The notes beneath the pieces are model-generated. The model was not told the DNA's origin and did not search any database. It was given only the letters and a program-made list of their open reading frames with translations. From NCBI GenBank assembly GCA_910587175.1, contig CAJULH010000005.1, positions 1-61,943 of the forward strand: a stretch of DNA of 61,943 nt. The letters run 5' to 3'. Source of the DNA: Candidatus Gastranaerophilales bacterium (lineage in GTDB: Bacteria > Cyanobacteriota > Vampirovibrionia > Gastranaerophilales > Gastranaerophilaceae). This document shows positions 25,388 to 34,251 of this stretch, piece by piece. A program made the position numbers and the translations under genes. Each line of letters begins with the position of its first letter. Position 1 is the first letter of the stretch.

Positions 25388-26734
25388 TCAAAGATTCACA
25401 TTTCTCATCATGTCTTTTAATGTCTGAATTGTGGTTTCCATTGAAACAAGGTCGGTTGTTTTTTGCTGTAAAAATCCGTTAATTTCAGGCATAAGTTTAA
25501 TTGCAATGTCTAATTTCGGGTTTGAGCCAGCCTGATACATCCCAACATCAATCAAATCCTTGTTTTCGCGGTATAAGGCAAGCAATTGCCGCATCTTTCC
25601 TGCCGCTTCCTGGTGTTCTTTGTCTGTAATAGTTGTAAATAGCCTTGAAATAGACCCAAGGGTGTCAATTGCAGGATAGTGGTTCATTTCAGCCACTTTA
25701 CGGGATAAAAATATGTGCCCGTCCACAATTCCGCGCACCGTATCCACAATGGGGTCTGTGATATCATCACCCTCCATCAAAACAGTGTAAAGCGCTGTAA
25801 TAGAGCCTTTTTCAGAATTTCCGGTTCTCTCAAGCGCTCTTTGCAGCCAGCTGAATATTGAAGGCGGATAACCCTTCATTGTAGGCGGTTCTCCAAGAGA
25901 CAAGCCTACCTCTCTTCCAGCCATAGCACACCTTGTAACCGTATCGGTCATAAGGAAAACTTTTTTGCCCTTGTCTCTGAAGTATTCGCAGACGGAAGTT
26001 GCCGCAAGCAGGCACTTCATACGGATTAGAGGGGGTAAATCTCCCGTAGCACAAACAACCACGGATTTTTTCATACCTTCGGGTCCAAGGGAATCCTCCA
26101 TAAATTCTTTAACTTCTCTTCCGCGTTCGCCGATAAGCGCCATAACATTGACATCCGCCTCTGAATTCCTTGCAATCATACCAAGGGTGGTGCTTTTACC
26201 CACCCCGGAACCCGCAAAAAGCCCCATGCGCTGCCCCGTGCCCATTGTTAAGAGCGAATCAATGGCTCTAATTCCTGTGGAGAGCGAGTTTTTAATGATT
26301 GGTCGTCTGAAAGCATCCGGTACAGAGCCATTTATATTAACATATTCGGCATTTGTCACATCCAAAGGACGCCCGTCCATGGGCTCTCCAAGCGGATTTA
26401 TAAGCCGTCCCAAAAGAAAATCCCCGACAGGAAGCATAATAGGACCTCCTGTGCTTTCAACCAGACTGCCTTGCCCGATTCCTTCGCCATCATAAAGGAG
26501 CAAAAGCTGCGCCATTTCACCCTTAAAGGCTTGTACTTCAGCAGCTTTTTTTTCGCCTGTATATGTTTGGATATAGCACAAATCCCCTATTTTAAGCCCG
26601 GGAAGTTTTACATCTACAGTCAACCCCAAAAGCTTTGATACAACGCCTTTATATTCATAAAGTTTAGTATTTTCAAGGATATTCAGGGCTTTTGTTTTTG
26701 TATTATGAACCTTTAATTCGATATTTTCGTCCAT
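25388..26734 (-). CDS. fliI: FliI-type ATPase (flagellum/type III export)
   Basis: 448 residues from the ATG at 26734. The F1-ATPase-beta-like core has Walker A FAGSGVGKST (near residue 180), the family motif LIGERGREVKEFMED, Walker B-like VFLMTDTVTRCAMAGREVGL and SIFSWLQRALERTG. FliI/YscN ATPases energise substrate unfolding for flagellar or injectisome export; GLTVDVKLPG in the N-terminal beta domain and overall similarity favour FliI. No FliH, FlhA or other flagellar gene is nearby. A TTGCCC-N17-TATAAT promoter ends 7 bases before this ATG, and the longer reading has no ribosome site. Confidence 0.92.
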   Translation of the reverse strand: MDENIELKVHNTKTKALNILENTKLYEYKGVVSKLLGLTVDVKLPGLKIGDLCYIQTYTGEKKAAEVQAFKGEMAQLLLLYDGEGIGQGSLVESTGGPIMLPVGDFLLGRLINPLGEPMDGRPLDVTNAEYVNINGSVPDAFRRPIIKNSLSTGIRAIDSLLTMGTGQRMGLFAGSGVGKSTTLGMIARNSEADVNVMALIGERGREVKEFMEDSLGPEGMKKSVVVCATGDLPPLIRMKCLLAATSVCEYFRDKGKKVFLMTDTVTRCAMAGREVGLSLGEPPTMKGYPPSIFSWLQRALERTGNSEKGSITALYTVLMEGDDITDPIVDTVRGIVDGHIFLSRKVAEMNHYPAIDTLGSISRLFTTITDKEHQEAAGKMRQLLALYRENKDLIDVGMYQAGSNPKLDIAIKLMPEINGFLQQKTTDLVSMETTIQTLKDMMRNVNL

Positions 26735-26741
26735 AATAAAT

Positions 26742-26770
26742 ATTATAATGATTTTACCTTGTGCGGGCAA
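26742..26770 (-). promoter_or_regulatory. fliI promoter with leaderless spacing
   Basis: Minus strand: TTGCCC (26765-26770), 17-bp spacer, TATAAT (26742-26747), 7 bases to ATG 26734. It fixes the start and places transcription start at the ATG. Confidence 0.6.
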
Positions 26771-26860
26771 AGGATTAAGCAGAAAAAAGAACCGCCGGAC
26801 AGAACCGGTATGTTTACAAAAACATTTTCAAATCAAGCATATAGCATTGTTATAAAATTT

Positions 26861-27826
26861 CTATGCCCTTAAAATCACTTTTAGTGTGTCTTTTTGGCGG
26901 TTAAGCTCAAACCCTTCAATGGCATTCTCGAAAGGCAAAATTTTTGTTATTAAAGGTTTAACATCGATTGTCTTTTTCTCAAAAAGCCTTATTACAGGCG
27001 CAAACTGACCGCATCTGGAGCCTACAACCGTTATTTCATTGATCACAACTGATGCCAGATTTAATCCTTCCTTTGCAGCAATAGTGCTCTTTAAAACAAG
27101 TATACCTCTGGGTTTTGTAAGGGACAAAGATGTTTCAAAACCGCCCACAGAGCCTGTTGCCTCTATTACAACATCAAATGAACCTTCTAAACCCTTAATC
27201 TCAGATAAAAGCATTGTTTTATTTCCGGCGTTTCGTGAAATATCGAGCTTGTTTTGATGCTTTCCTATGTGAAAAAGATTAATATTTAAAGCCCCTAAAA
27301 CCAATGCTATGGAAAGTCCCAGCTTGCCGTCTCCCAAAAGTGCAACCTTGTCTGTCGGCTTTATATGCACCTGTTCAATTATTTCATATGCAGCAGCCAA
27401 AGGCTCTGTGAATACTGCTTCTTCGTCTGATACATTATCCGGAATTTCAAGTAAATTTGAAACAGGAAGGGTAAAATATTCACTGAAGCATCCTTCTTTT
27501 TGCCATATACCAAGGGTTCCACGGTTTGGACAATGTCTTTCAAGCCCGCTTGCGCACCAGGTGCAATTTTTACATCCTGCGTTAATTTCCCCGACAACTC
27601 TTTTACCTATCCACTTTTTATCAGCTCCGTTAAAAACATCAACCACAACACCGGTAAATTCGTGTCCCAAAACCCCTTTGTAGCCCATATAGCCTTTAGT
27701 TATCTCTTCATCAGTATTACAAATACCCATAAGAGTTGTTTTTATAAGGGCATCGCCTGCTTTCAACACTGGTTCTTTATAATTTTCAACGAATTTTAAA
27801 CCTTCGTCATATACTAGAGCTTTCAT
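26861..27826 (-). CDS. Zinc-dependent medium-chain alcohol dehydrogenase
   Basis: 321 residues of the MDR superfamily. The catalytic domain has GICNTDEEI (Cys zinc ligand), GHEFTGVVVDV (Glu/His), and the structural zinc lobe with four Cys (CKNCTWCASGLERHC). The NAD(P)-binding fold follows (VALLGDGKLGLSIALVLG). Substrate not predictable; polyol or alcohol dehydrogenases look like this. GGAGGA precedes the ATG. It follows trxB on the same strand, separated by a terminator. Confidence 0.9.
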   Translation of the reverse strand: MKALVYDEGLKFVENYKEPVLKAGDALIKTTLMGICNTDEEITKGYMGYKGVLGHEFTGVVVDVFNGADKKWIGKRVVGEINAGCKNCTWCASGLERHCPNRGTLGIWQKEGCFSEYFTLPVSNLLEIPDNVSDEEAVFTEPLAAAYEIIEQVHIKPTDKVALLGDGKLGLSIALVLGALNINLFHIGKHQNKLDISRNAGNKTMLLSEIKGLEGSFDVVIEATGSVGGFETSLSLTKPRGILVLKSTIAAKEGLNLASVVINEITVVGSRCGQFAPVIRLFEKKTIDVKPLITKILPFENAIEGFELNRQKDTLKVILRA

Positions 27827-27855
27827 TTTTTCCTCCTGCCGTATTTAAAGTTTAA

Positions 27856-27882
27856 AACCCCGAATGTTGATTATCCGGGGTT
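27856..27882 (-). terminator. Intrinsic terminator of trxB
   Basis: AACCCCG (27856-27862) pairs with CGGGGTT (27876-27882); the minus strand then reads TTTTAAACTTT. It lies between the trxB stop and the alcohol dehydrogenase start. Confidence 0.65.
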
Positions 27883-27889
27883 GCATAAT

Positions 27890-28855
27890 TTATATTCCTG
27901 CCTGCGCTGGTGCTGTTTTTATTTCTTCAACATATTTAACGGCTGAAACTCCTGCAATTGCGCCGTCTGCAACGGCTGTAATTACCTGCCTCAAAGGAGT
28001 TACACGCACATCTCCTGCTGCAAATACGCCCATTGTGCTTGTTCTCATAGTTTCGTCCACTTTTATAAAACCTTTTTCATCCTGCATCATTTGCCCGGAA
28101 AAGCCTTGAACATTCGGCACAAAGCCAATATACGGAAATACGCCGTCAACACTTAAATCTTTTATTTCTTTTGTTTTTACGTTTTGAATCTTCACGCTGC
28201 CCACACAGCCGTTTTCATTCGGATTAATCTCTAAAGGCACGGTGTCAAAGACAAATTCAATTTTTTCATTTTTAAAAGCGCGCTCCTGAACAATTTTATC
28301 CGCACGAAGTTCGTCTCTTCTGTGGATGATATAAACTTTCTTTGCAAATTTTGTAAGGTAGCACGCCTCCTCTACTGCGGCATTTCCTCCGCCGACAACC
28401 GCTACGGTTTTATCTCTGTAGAAAGCTCCGTCGCACACGGCACAGTAGCTTACACCTTTTCCTATATGTTCAAGTTCGCCCTTAATACCTAGTTTTGCAG
28501 CACTTGCACCCGTTGCTATAATTACTGTTCTTGCTTTGTATTCACCCTTCAGTGTTTTAATGGTTTTAATATCTGAAACAAGGTCTGTCTCTTTGATTTC
28601 TTCCATCATAAATTTTGGAATATTAAATTTATCTATATGATGTTCAAATTTTTCAGCCAGCTCCCATCCTTCAATGGATGCAAAACCAAGGTAATTCTCA
28701 ATTTCAAGGTAATTTACAGGCTGCCCGCCAAGGGTTGATGTATCTATTATTACAACATCTGCATTTCCCCTTTTTGCGTACAGTGCCGCATTCATGCCGG
28801 CAGGACCTCCGCCAAGCACAATTATGTCATAAATCTTATTTTCTTTATCACTCAA
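27890..28855 (-). CDS. trxB: Thioredoxin reductase
   Basis: 321 residues: FAD-binding GGGPAGMNAALYAKRG at the N-terminus, redox-active CAVC in YCAVCDGAFY, NADPH-binding VVGGGNAAVEEA and the C-terminal FAD motif GVFAAGDVR. It transfers electrons from NADPH to thioredoxin. Length is standard. The start is TTG, with GGAG about 9 bases upstream inside the preceding gene, whose stop it overlaps (TTGAGTGA), so the two are translationally coupled. Confidence 0.96.
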   Translation of the reverse strand: MSDKENKIYDIIVLGGGPAGMNAALYAKRGNADVVIIDTSTLGGQPVNYLEIENYLGFASIEGWELAEKFEHHIDKFNIPKFMMEEIKETDLVSDIKTIKTLKGEYKARTVIIATGASAAKLGIKGELEHIGKGVSYCAVCDGAFYRDKTVAVVGGGNAAVEEACYLTKFAKKVYIIHRRDELRADKIVQERAFKNEKIEFVFDTVPLEINPNENGCVGSVKIQNVKTKEIKDLSVDGVFPYIGFVPNVQGFSGQMMQDEKGFIKVDETMRTSTMGVFAAGDVRVTPLRQVITAVADGAIAGVSAVKYVEEIKTAPAQAGI

Positions 28856-29348
28856 TTTTACTCTCTCCTGATATTTTTTGTCCTATTACTTTATATTTTA
28901 CTATATCTTTTGAAATTAGTTTTTCATCTTCATATTTTTCAATAATAAAAGTGTCAAATCCTCTAAAAATATTTCCGTCAAGAACAAATTCGGGCGATTC
29001 TTTTTGAACCACCTTATATTTTCCTTGTTTTTCCTCCTTTACTCTTGTAAATTTTAGCGTTTTGCCATCATAGCTCTTTTGCGGCTGCACCTGAATGGAA
29101 GATTTGGCACCCGTCATAGCGTTTTCAAGTATTAAGACGTTACCGTACCCGGAAAGGTTCCAAATATCTACAGATAATATATTAAACATTTTAGGATTGT
29201 TCGATGTCTCCATTTTGGATGCAACATGCCATACACCAAAAAAACCTTTGGGAATTTCATCATATGTAGCACCGCCTTTTAAAACTTCGGCAGGAGTTGA
29301 AATCTGAAGTATAAGAAAAAGAAAGACGGTGTAAAAGATTTTTCTCAT
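28848..29348 (-). CDS. Secreted protein of unknown function
   Basis: 166 residues with an N-terminal signal (KIFYTVFLFLILQISTPAEV) and a beta-rich mature part (FFGVWHVASKMETSNN, SVDIWNLSGYGNVLIL). I know no family name. It overlaps trxB by 8 bp and is transcribed first, so the two are an operon. No ribosome site; TAAAAT ends 7 bases before the ATG, a possible leaderless start. Confidence 0.65.
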   Translation of the reverse strand: MRKIFYTVFLFLILQISTPAEVLKGGATYDEIPKGFFGVWHVASKMETSNNPKMFNILSVDIWNLSGYGNVLILENAMTGAKSSIQVQPQKSYDGKTLKFTRVKEEKQGKYKVVQKESPEFVLDGNIFRGFDTFIIEKYEDEKLISKDIVKYKVIGQKISGESKIE

Positions 29349-29536
29349 AATAATTATTTTAATTAATTAATTTAAAAAGGAAAATTCCTCTTTTTATGGT
29401 TTAAAAGAATGGTTTTTAAAGTTCTTAATGTTTCTGTATCCGCCTTTTGTATGGTTTATTCGGATTTTGGGATTTACAGCGAATTATTTAGTGTAAAATA
29501 AATTTAAATTTAACTTAAACTATAGGAATTAATATT

Positions 29537-30163
29537 ATGAAAACATTAATAAAAGCTTTATGTTTAACCCTTTTGTTCTTTGCATATTCTTTTGGTCTTC
29601 TTGGCACAGGAATGTTTCTGGAAAAAAGAATTTTAGATACAAAAGAGGCAGAACAGGCTGCAAGCCAACAGGAAATAAATGTTCTTGAAAACAGAACTGC
29701 TGAAGAATACCACAGATACTATGAGATAGTGGTTTCAAGAATAAAAACCTCAGAGCTTGAAGGAATAAATAAAGATGCTATAAAAGAATATATTGCAGGA
29801 TATCAGGAACGCTTTGATAAAGTTGCAGACCTTTTTTACCCCAAAAGAAAAGAAACTCCTGAAATATACGGTTCAAGCTTTCCTATGATGTTTGCAGAGC
29901 TTCAAAAAGCATTTGATGAAAACGAATTAAATATGTATAAGGGCTTAATTTTAAGCACTTCTATGGCTGTTTCAAACGACGATATAGAGCTTATGTTTAA
30001 AGACCCTATGGAAGATATAGCTGCACCATCTGCAACAGAACCCATTCAAAACCAGACGGGTGAAGATCTACCTGAACAAAACACTGAAACCCGTTTAGAT
30101 TCACAAGAAGCTTCACAAAATTCTGATTTACAGACCAGTGAAACAAATCCTGTCACAGAATAA
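29537..30163 (+). CDS. Membrane-anchored helical protein of unknown function
   Basis: 208 residues. An N-terminal hydrophobic segment (ALCLTLLFFAYSFGLLGTGMF) likely anchors the protein, followed by a charged helical domain (Glu/Gln-rich) and a Thr/Gln/Glu-rich disordered tail. TAGGAA precedes the ATG. No family recognised. Confidence 0.65.
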   Translation: MKTLIKALCLTLLFFAYSFGLLGTGMFLEKRILDTKEAEQAASQQEINVLENRTAEEYHRYYEIVVSRIKTSELEGINKDAIKEYIAGYQERFDKVADLFYPKRKETPEIYGSSFPMMFAELQKAFDENELNMYKGLILSTSMAVSNDDIELMFKDPMEDIAAPSATEPIQNQTGEDLPEQNTETRLDSQEASQNSDLQTSETNPVTE

Positions 30164-30195
30164 TTGCTTTTCTAAAATCTACAAAATTTTACAGT

Positions 30196-31356
30196 TTATT
30201 TATCAATAAACATACAATCGCCATAGCTGAAAAATCTGTATTTTTCATTCACGGCTTTTTTATAAGCTTCTAAAATAAACTCTCTGCCGGCAAGAGCCGA
30301 AACAAGCATTATAAGCGTAGATTTTGGCAAGTGAAAATTGGTTAAAAGTTTATCTATAACCTTAAAATCATAAGGCGGATATATAAAAATGTCTGTTTCA
30401 TCACACACAGGCAAAATTTTACCGTATTTTTGATATACAGCCTCCAGTGTTCTTGTCACCGTGGTGCCTACTGCAACAATATTATTTTTTTTAATTTCAT
30501 CTTTCGGACATAAAACACTGTTTATAATTTCGGCGGAATCTTTTGGTATTTCAAAACTCTCTGTGTGCATTTTATGGTTTAAAATATTGTCTTTTTTTAC
30601 GGGCAAAAACGTGCCAAGCCCCACATTTAAAGTAATATATGCTATTTTTACACCCTTTTTCTTAATTTTTTCAAGTATTTCCGGCGTAAAATGGAGTCCG
30701 GCTGTAGGTGCTGCAACACTTCCCGGAATTTTTGCAAAAACGGTCTGGTATGTGTTTTTATCTTCCTGTACATTTTTTCTTTGAATATACGGAGGAAGCG
30801 GAATTTCACCATATTTTTCAAGCACGGAAGATAAATCTTCCCCGTTAAATACAAGCTCCACAAGGTTTTCATCCGGTCCTGATGTGTGGCTTGAACCTTT
30901 TTTTAAAAGTTTTACAGCAAAATCATCCGAGATTTTTACAGTGTCATTCTCTTTCAGGCGTTTAAGATTTTTTATGAGTGCATACCATAATGTTTTTTGT
31001 CCTGATGCATTATTTCCGTCCTTTGATTCTTTGTTTTTATTTCCTGCGGGATGCAGTAAAAATATTTCAATATTTGCACCGGTTTCTTTTTTTCCTAAAA
31101 GTCTTGCCGGGAGAACTTTTGTATTATTTAAAACCAAAACATCGCCCGGGTTAAGATAACTTACAAAATCGGCAAAATTTTTGTTTTCTATGGTCTTTTT
31201 TTCCTTTGAAACTACCATCATTCTTGATGTATCGCGTTTTTTCAGGGGAAATTGCGCTATAAGTTCATCCGGCAATTCATAATCAAAATCAAGGGTACTC
31301 AGACATTCAGGCTTTATATATTTATTTTCAAATTTATTTTTTTCAGTTTTTGTCAT
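30196..31356 (-). CDS. queA: S-adenosylmethionine:tRNA ribosyltransferase-isomerase (queuosine)
   Basis: 386 residues from the ATG at 31354-31356. QueA signatures: LDFDYELPDELIAQFPL near the start, VLVLNNTKVLPARLLG, PTAGLHFTPEILEKI, and LLTNFHLPKSTLIMLVSALAG. It moves the ribose of SAM onto preQ1-modified tRNA in queuosine synthesis. It is about 40 residues longer than usual because of an insert (GNKNKESKDGNNASG and surroundings). Upstream sequence in this frame is antisense to thiG and not part of the gene. TATAAT ends 6 bases before the ATG with no ribosome site. Confidence 0.95.
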   Translation of the reverse strand: MTKTEKNKFENKYIKPECLSTLDFDYELPDELIAQFPLKKRDTSRMMVVSKEKKTIENKNFADFVSYLNPGDVLVLNNTKVLPARLLGKKETGANIEIFLLHPAGNKNKESKDGNNASGQKTLWYALIKNLKRLKENDTVKISDDFAVKLLKKGSSHTSGPDENLVELVFNGEDLSSVLEKYGEIPLPPYIQRKNVQEDKNTYQTVFAKIPGSVAAPTAGLHFTPEILEKIKKKGVKIAYITLNVGLGTFLPVKKDNILNHKMHTESFEIPKDSAEIINSVLCPKDEIKKNNIVAVGTTVTRTLEAVYQKYGKILPVCDETDIFIYPPYDFKVIDKLLTNFHLPKSTLIMLVSALAGREFILEAYKKAVNEKYRFFSYGDCMFIDK

Positions 31357-31362
31357 AAAATC

Positions 31363-31368
31363 ATTATA
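31363..31368 (-). promoter_or_regulatory. -10 box of queA, leaderless placement
   Basis: Minus-strand TATAAT (31363-31368) ends 6 bases before the queA ATG. It also lies in the short gap before the oppositely oriented thiG. Confidence 0.45.
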
Positions 31369-31414
31369 TAACAAAATCTTTTCAGGGATTTTGGCACTAA
31401 TGAGGAGGTATTTT

Positions 31415-32185
31415 ATGACAATTAAAATTGCAGATAAAGAATTTTCCACAAGGCTTATGGTTGGAACAGGAAAATTTGATGATTTTGAAACAATGAAAAA
31501 AGCCCACGCTGCAAGCGGTGCAGAGATTGTAACCGTTGCAATAAGAAGAGTGGATGAAAAGTGCGCAGGACATGTGGGTTTAATAGACAATATTGATTTA
31601 AATAAATACTGGCTTCTTCCAAATACTGCTGGCTGTGCCACGGCAGATGAGGCTATCCGCGTTGCAAGACTTTCAAAAGCAATGGGTATAAATAACTGGA
31701 TAAAGCTTGAGGTTATTCCTGATCCGAAATTTTTACTTCCTGACCCGATTGCAACTTTGGAAGCTGCAAAAGTGCTCGTGGATGAAGGTTTTACAGTGCT
31801 TCCATATATTAACGCAGACCCTGTCCTTGCAAAAAGGCTGGAAGAAATAGGGTGTGCAACAGTTATGCCTTTAGCCTCTCCTATCGGCTCCGGACAAGGA
31901 ATTGTCACTATGGAAAATATAAAAATAATTATTGAACAATCAAATATTCCGGTTGTTGTGGATGCAGGAATAGGCGTTCCTTCTGATGCGGCTGCTGTTA
32001 TGGAAAAAGGAGCTGATTTTTGTCTTATAAATACAGCGATTGCAAAAGCAGACGATCCTGTGAAGATGGCTGAAGCATTCAAATACGGTGTTATGGCAGG
32101 AAGAGCAGCATATGAAGCCGGAAGAATCCCCGTAAAACAATATGCAAGCGCATCTTCTCCTTTAACAGGAATTGTCGGAAAATAA
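31415..32185 (+). CDS. thiG: Thiazole synthase ThiG
   Basis: 256 residues from ATG 31415, 6 bases after GAGGAGG; an earlier in-frame ATG has no ribosome site. ThiG marks: FSTRLMVGTGKF, VTVAIRRVD, the Schiff-base Lys in WIKLEVIPD, and a phosphate-binding VMPLASPIGSGQG. It forms the thiazole phosphate of thiamine from DXP, dehydroglycine and ThiS thiocarboxylate. thiL lies at 41772, but thiS, thiH/thiO and thiF are not in the window. The stop overlaps the comF start (TAATG). Confidence 0.97.
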   Translation: MTIKIADKEFSTRLMVGTGKFDDFETMKKAHAASGAEIVTVAIRRVDEKCAGHVGLIDNIDLNKYWLLPNTAGCATADEAIRVARLSKAMGINNWIKLEVIPDPKFLLPDPIATLEAAKVLVDEGFTVLPYINADPVLAKRLEEIGCATVMPLASPIGSGQGIVTMENIKIIIEQSNIPVVVDAGIGVPSDAAAVMEKGADFCLINTAIAKADDPVKMAEAFKYGVMAGRAAYEAGRIPVKQYASASSPLTGIVGK

Positions 32186-32889
32186 TGTATTCTTTAACAC
32201 AATTATTTAAATCTTTAAAAAACTCTCTTGGAATAATTCTGGGAGAGTTTTTATCCTGTTTATATAATGAAAAATGTGTAATCTGTGATTGTTCAAAAGA
32301 TGGTAAAATCCTGTGCAAAAACTGTTTAAAAACTGTTAAAATTTTACCTTGTTTTGCACATACTGTTATCAACGGTGTTGAAATATATTCTGTTTCTATC
32401 TATGACGGGGTTTTAAGAAAATTAATCCATAAATTAAAATTTGATCATAAAAAAGATGTAGCAAAGATATTAGCCGGATTTTTGTCTGAATATTATAACA
32501 GTGCGGAAAAATTTAAAAATTTCCATAAAGATTTTGTGCTTATCCCCGTCCCCACAAATAAAATAAATATAAAAGAAAGAGGCTATAACAATGTATTTGA
32601 GGTTGTAAAAGAATTTTCAGAGCTCGTTAAAATACCTTATGCAAAAAATATTTTAATAAAGATAAAGGATACAAAACCACAATACAAACTTTGCGCAAAG
32701 AAAAGGAAAGAAAATATTTCAGGGTGTTTTGATATTAATTTGAAGGAATATAAAAAATATAAAGACAAAAAAGTTTTAATAATAGATGATATCTACACAA
32801 CAGGAGCCACACTGGAAGAGATTATACAAACATTCAAAAAATATGGAATAAAAGACCTTATTTGTATTACGGTTTCAAAAGCAGTTTAA
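32185..32889 (+). CDS. ComF-family phosphoribosyltransferase-like protein
   Basis: 234 residues. An N-terminal Cys4 zinc site (CVICD then CKNC) and a C-terminal phosphoribosyltransferase signature VLIIDDIYTTGATLEEII are typical of ComF (competence, DNA uptake or repair) and the related GntX. It overlaps the thiG stop by one base and is co-transcribed. No other competence gene sits nearby, but the Pil proteins at 17.7-20 kb could serve DNA uptake. Confidence 0.93.
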   Translation: MYSLTQLFKSLKNSLGIILGEFLSCLYNEKCVICDCSKDGKILCKNCLKTVKILPCFAHTVINGVEIYSVSIYDGVLRKLIHKLKFDHKKDVAKILAGFLSEYYNSAEKFKNFHKDFVLIPVPTNKINIKERGYNNVFEVVKEFSELVKIPYAKNILIKIKDTKPQYKLCAKKRKENISGCFDINLKEYKKYKDKKVLIIDDIYTTGATLEEIIQTFKKYGIKDLICITVSKAV

Positions 32890-33060
32890 TATATTGTGTA
32901 AAATTTTTAACAGGGTTTTGCATAAAATTCAACAGGAAATACACAGGTAAAAATATACGCTTTAAAAGGAAAAACTGTATTTTTGCACAATTTTTAATTC
33001 CTTATTATATATTATTAATTTTTATTTATAATATAATTATTTTATAATATAGAAAATTTA
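32890..33060. other. Replication-origin candidate: TTTTnCAnA boxes and a 50-bp A/T-only tract before dnaN
   Basis: Between comF and dnaN there are three sequences near the DnaA box: TTTTACACA (minus strand, 32895-32903), TTTTGCATA (32916-32924) and TTTTGCACA (32981-32989), followed by 50 bases without G or C (33002-33051), like an unwinding element. In cyanobacteria oriC lies next to dnaN. The boxes differ from TTATCCACA at two or more positions, so this is weak to moderate evidence; the tract could be just an A/T-rich promoter. Confidence 0.35.
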
Positions 33061-33082
33061 AAACTAAAAAGGATTTCAAAAA

Positions 33083-34222
33083 ATGGAAATTGTTTTAAAC
33101 AAGGAAGAATTTTTAAACGGAATAAAAGTTGTAAAAAATATAACATCTTCAAAAGGGGTACAGCCTGTTCTGTCAAATATTTTAATTGAAACGATTTCCA
33201 ATGACAGGGTAAGATTTCTTGCAACAGATTTAAATCTTTCAATAAGTATCAAATTAAAAGCCGAAGTTGTATCAGAAGGAAGAATAACACTTTCAGCAAA
33301 GACTTTGGAAGAAATTACAAACAAATTACCGGACAAACCGATTGTTTTAAAATTAAATGAAGAAACAAATGTGGTTACAATTTCATGCGGAAAAACAAAG
33401 TTTGAGCTTATTGGAATAAGCGCTGAAGAATATCCGAAAGTTTTTGATGATAACCAAACTGCAGAGGGTGATAAAGAATTTGAAATAAATACGGGACTTT
33501 TGAATAAAGGAATTAAACAAACAGCTTTTTCAACCGCGCAAAACGAAACAGGAAGTGTTTTATCAGGTGTTTGTTTTAATATAAATTCAAACATTTTAGA
33601 GATGGTTGCAACGGATGGTAACCGTCTGACCCGCTCAAGAAAAGAGATAAATTCAAAGGGTGAAGATATTATTTTTATTTCCCCTGCAAGAACCCTGGTG
33701 GAAGTATCAAGAATAATTTCCATGGTAAAAGACGAGAGGGTTAAATTTATCGTAAAAAGAAATAAAATTATTTTTGAATTTGATGATGTTACATTCCAAT
33801 CAAGGCTTATAGAGGGAACTTATCCTAAATATCAGCAGTTAATTCCTGTAACAAATGAAAAAACAGTTTCAATTGTAAGAGAAGAACTCATTCAGGCTAT
33901 TGAAAGAGTCTCTGTTATGGTAAATGAGAGAACAAATATTGTTAAATTTAATTTTGAAAATAATAGTCTTGAAATAAGCACAGATACGCCGGAATCCGGT
34001 TCCGGAAAAGATTTTCTTGATATATCTTATGAATATGAAAATCTTTTAATTGCATTTAACTATAGATATATTTTAGACAGTCTTAAAAATATGGATTCTA
34101 AAAACGTAAAAATTGAGATGTCTACAAACCTTTCTGCTTCAATATTTAAACCAGAGGGTGAAAGCGAAGAAGAGGAAAATAATTATATTTGTTTGGTTAT
34201 GCCTGTTCAGGTGAGACAGTAG
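33083..34222 (+). CDS. dnaN: DNA polymerase III sliding clamp beta subunit
   Basis: 379 residues with the three-domain clamp fold: domain 1 begins MEIVLNKEEFLNGIKVVKNI and holds LPVLSNILIE-like VQPVLSNILIE; later ATDGNRLTRSRK and the C-terminal LVMPVQVRQ matching the conserved clamp end (usually LVMPMRL). The dimeric ring tethers polymerase to DNA. Length is typical (~370). AAAGGA precedes the ATG. thrB starts 29 bp after its stop. Confidence 0.97.
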   Translation: MEIVLNKEEFLNGIKVVKNITSSKGVQPVLSNILIETISNDRVRFLATDLNLSISIKLKAEVVSEGRITLSAKTLEEITNKLPDKPIVLKLNEETNVVTISCGKTKFELIGISAEEYPKVFDDNQTAEGDKEFEINTGLLNKGIKQTAFSTAQNETGSVLSGVCFNINSNILEMVATDGNRLTRSRKEINSKGEDIIFISPARTLVEVSRIISMVKDERVKFIVKRNKIIFEFDDVTFQSRLIEGTYPKYQQLIPVTNEKTVSIVREELIQAIERVSVMVNERTNIVKFNFENNSLEISTDTPESGSGKDFLDISYEYENLLIAFNYRYILDSLKNMDSKNVKIEMSTNLSASIFKPEGESEEEENNYICLVMPVQVRQ

Positions 34223-34251
34223 GATTTTGGTCAGGAAATAAAGAGGCAGAT

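Noticed and set aside
31369..31414. A TPP riboswitch before thiG
   Set aside because: Only 46 bases separate queA and thiG promoter elements and no CTGAGA-type core is present.
31357..32082. An N-terminal extension of queA of about 240 residues
   Set aside because: The frame is open only because it lies antisense to thiG; it is low-complexity, and the QueA family begins at the ATG at 31356 with a -10 box just ahead.
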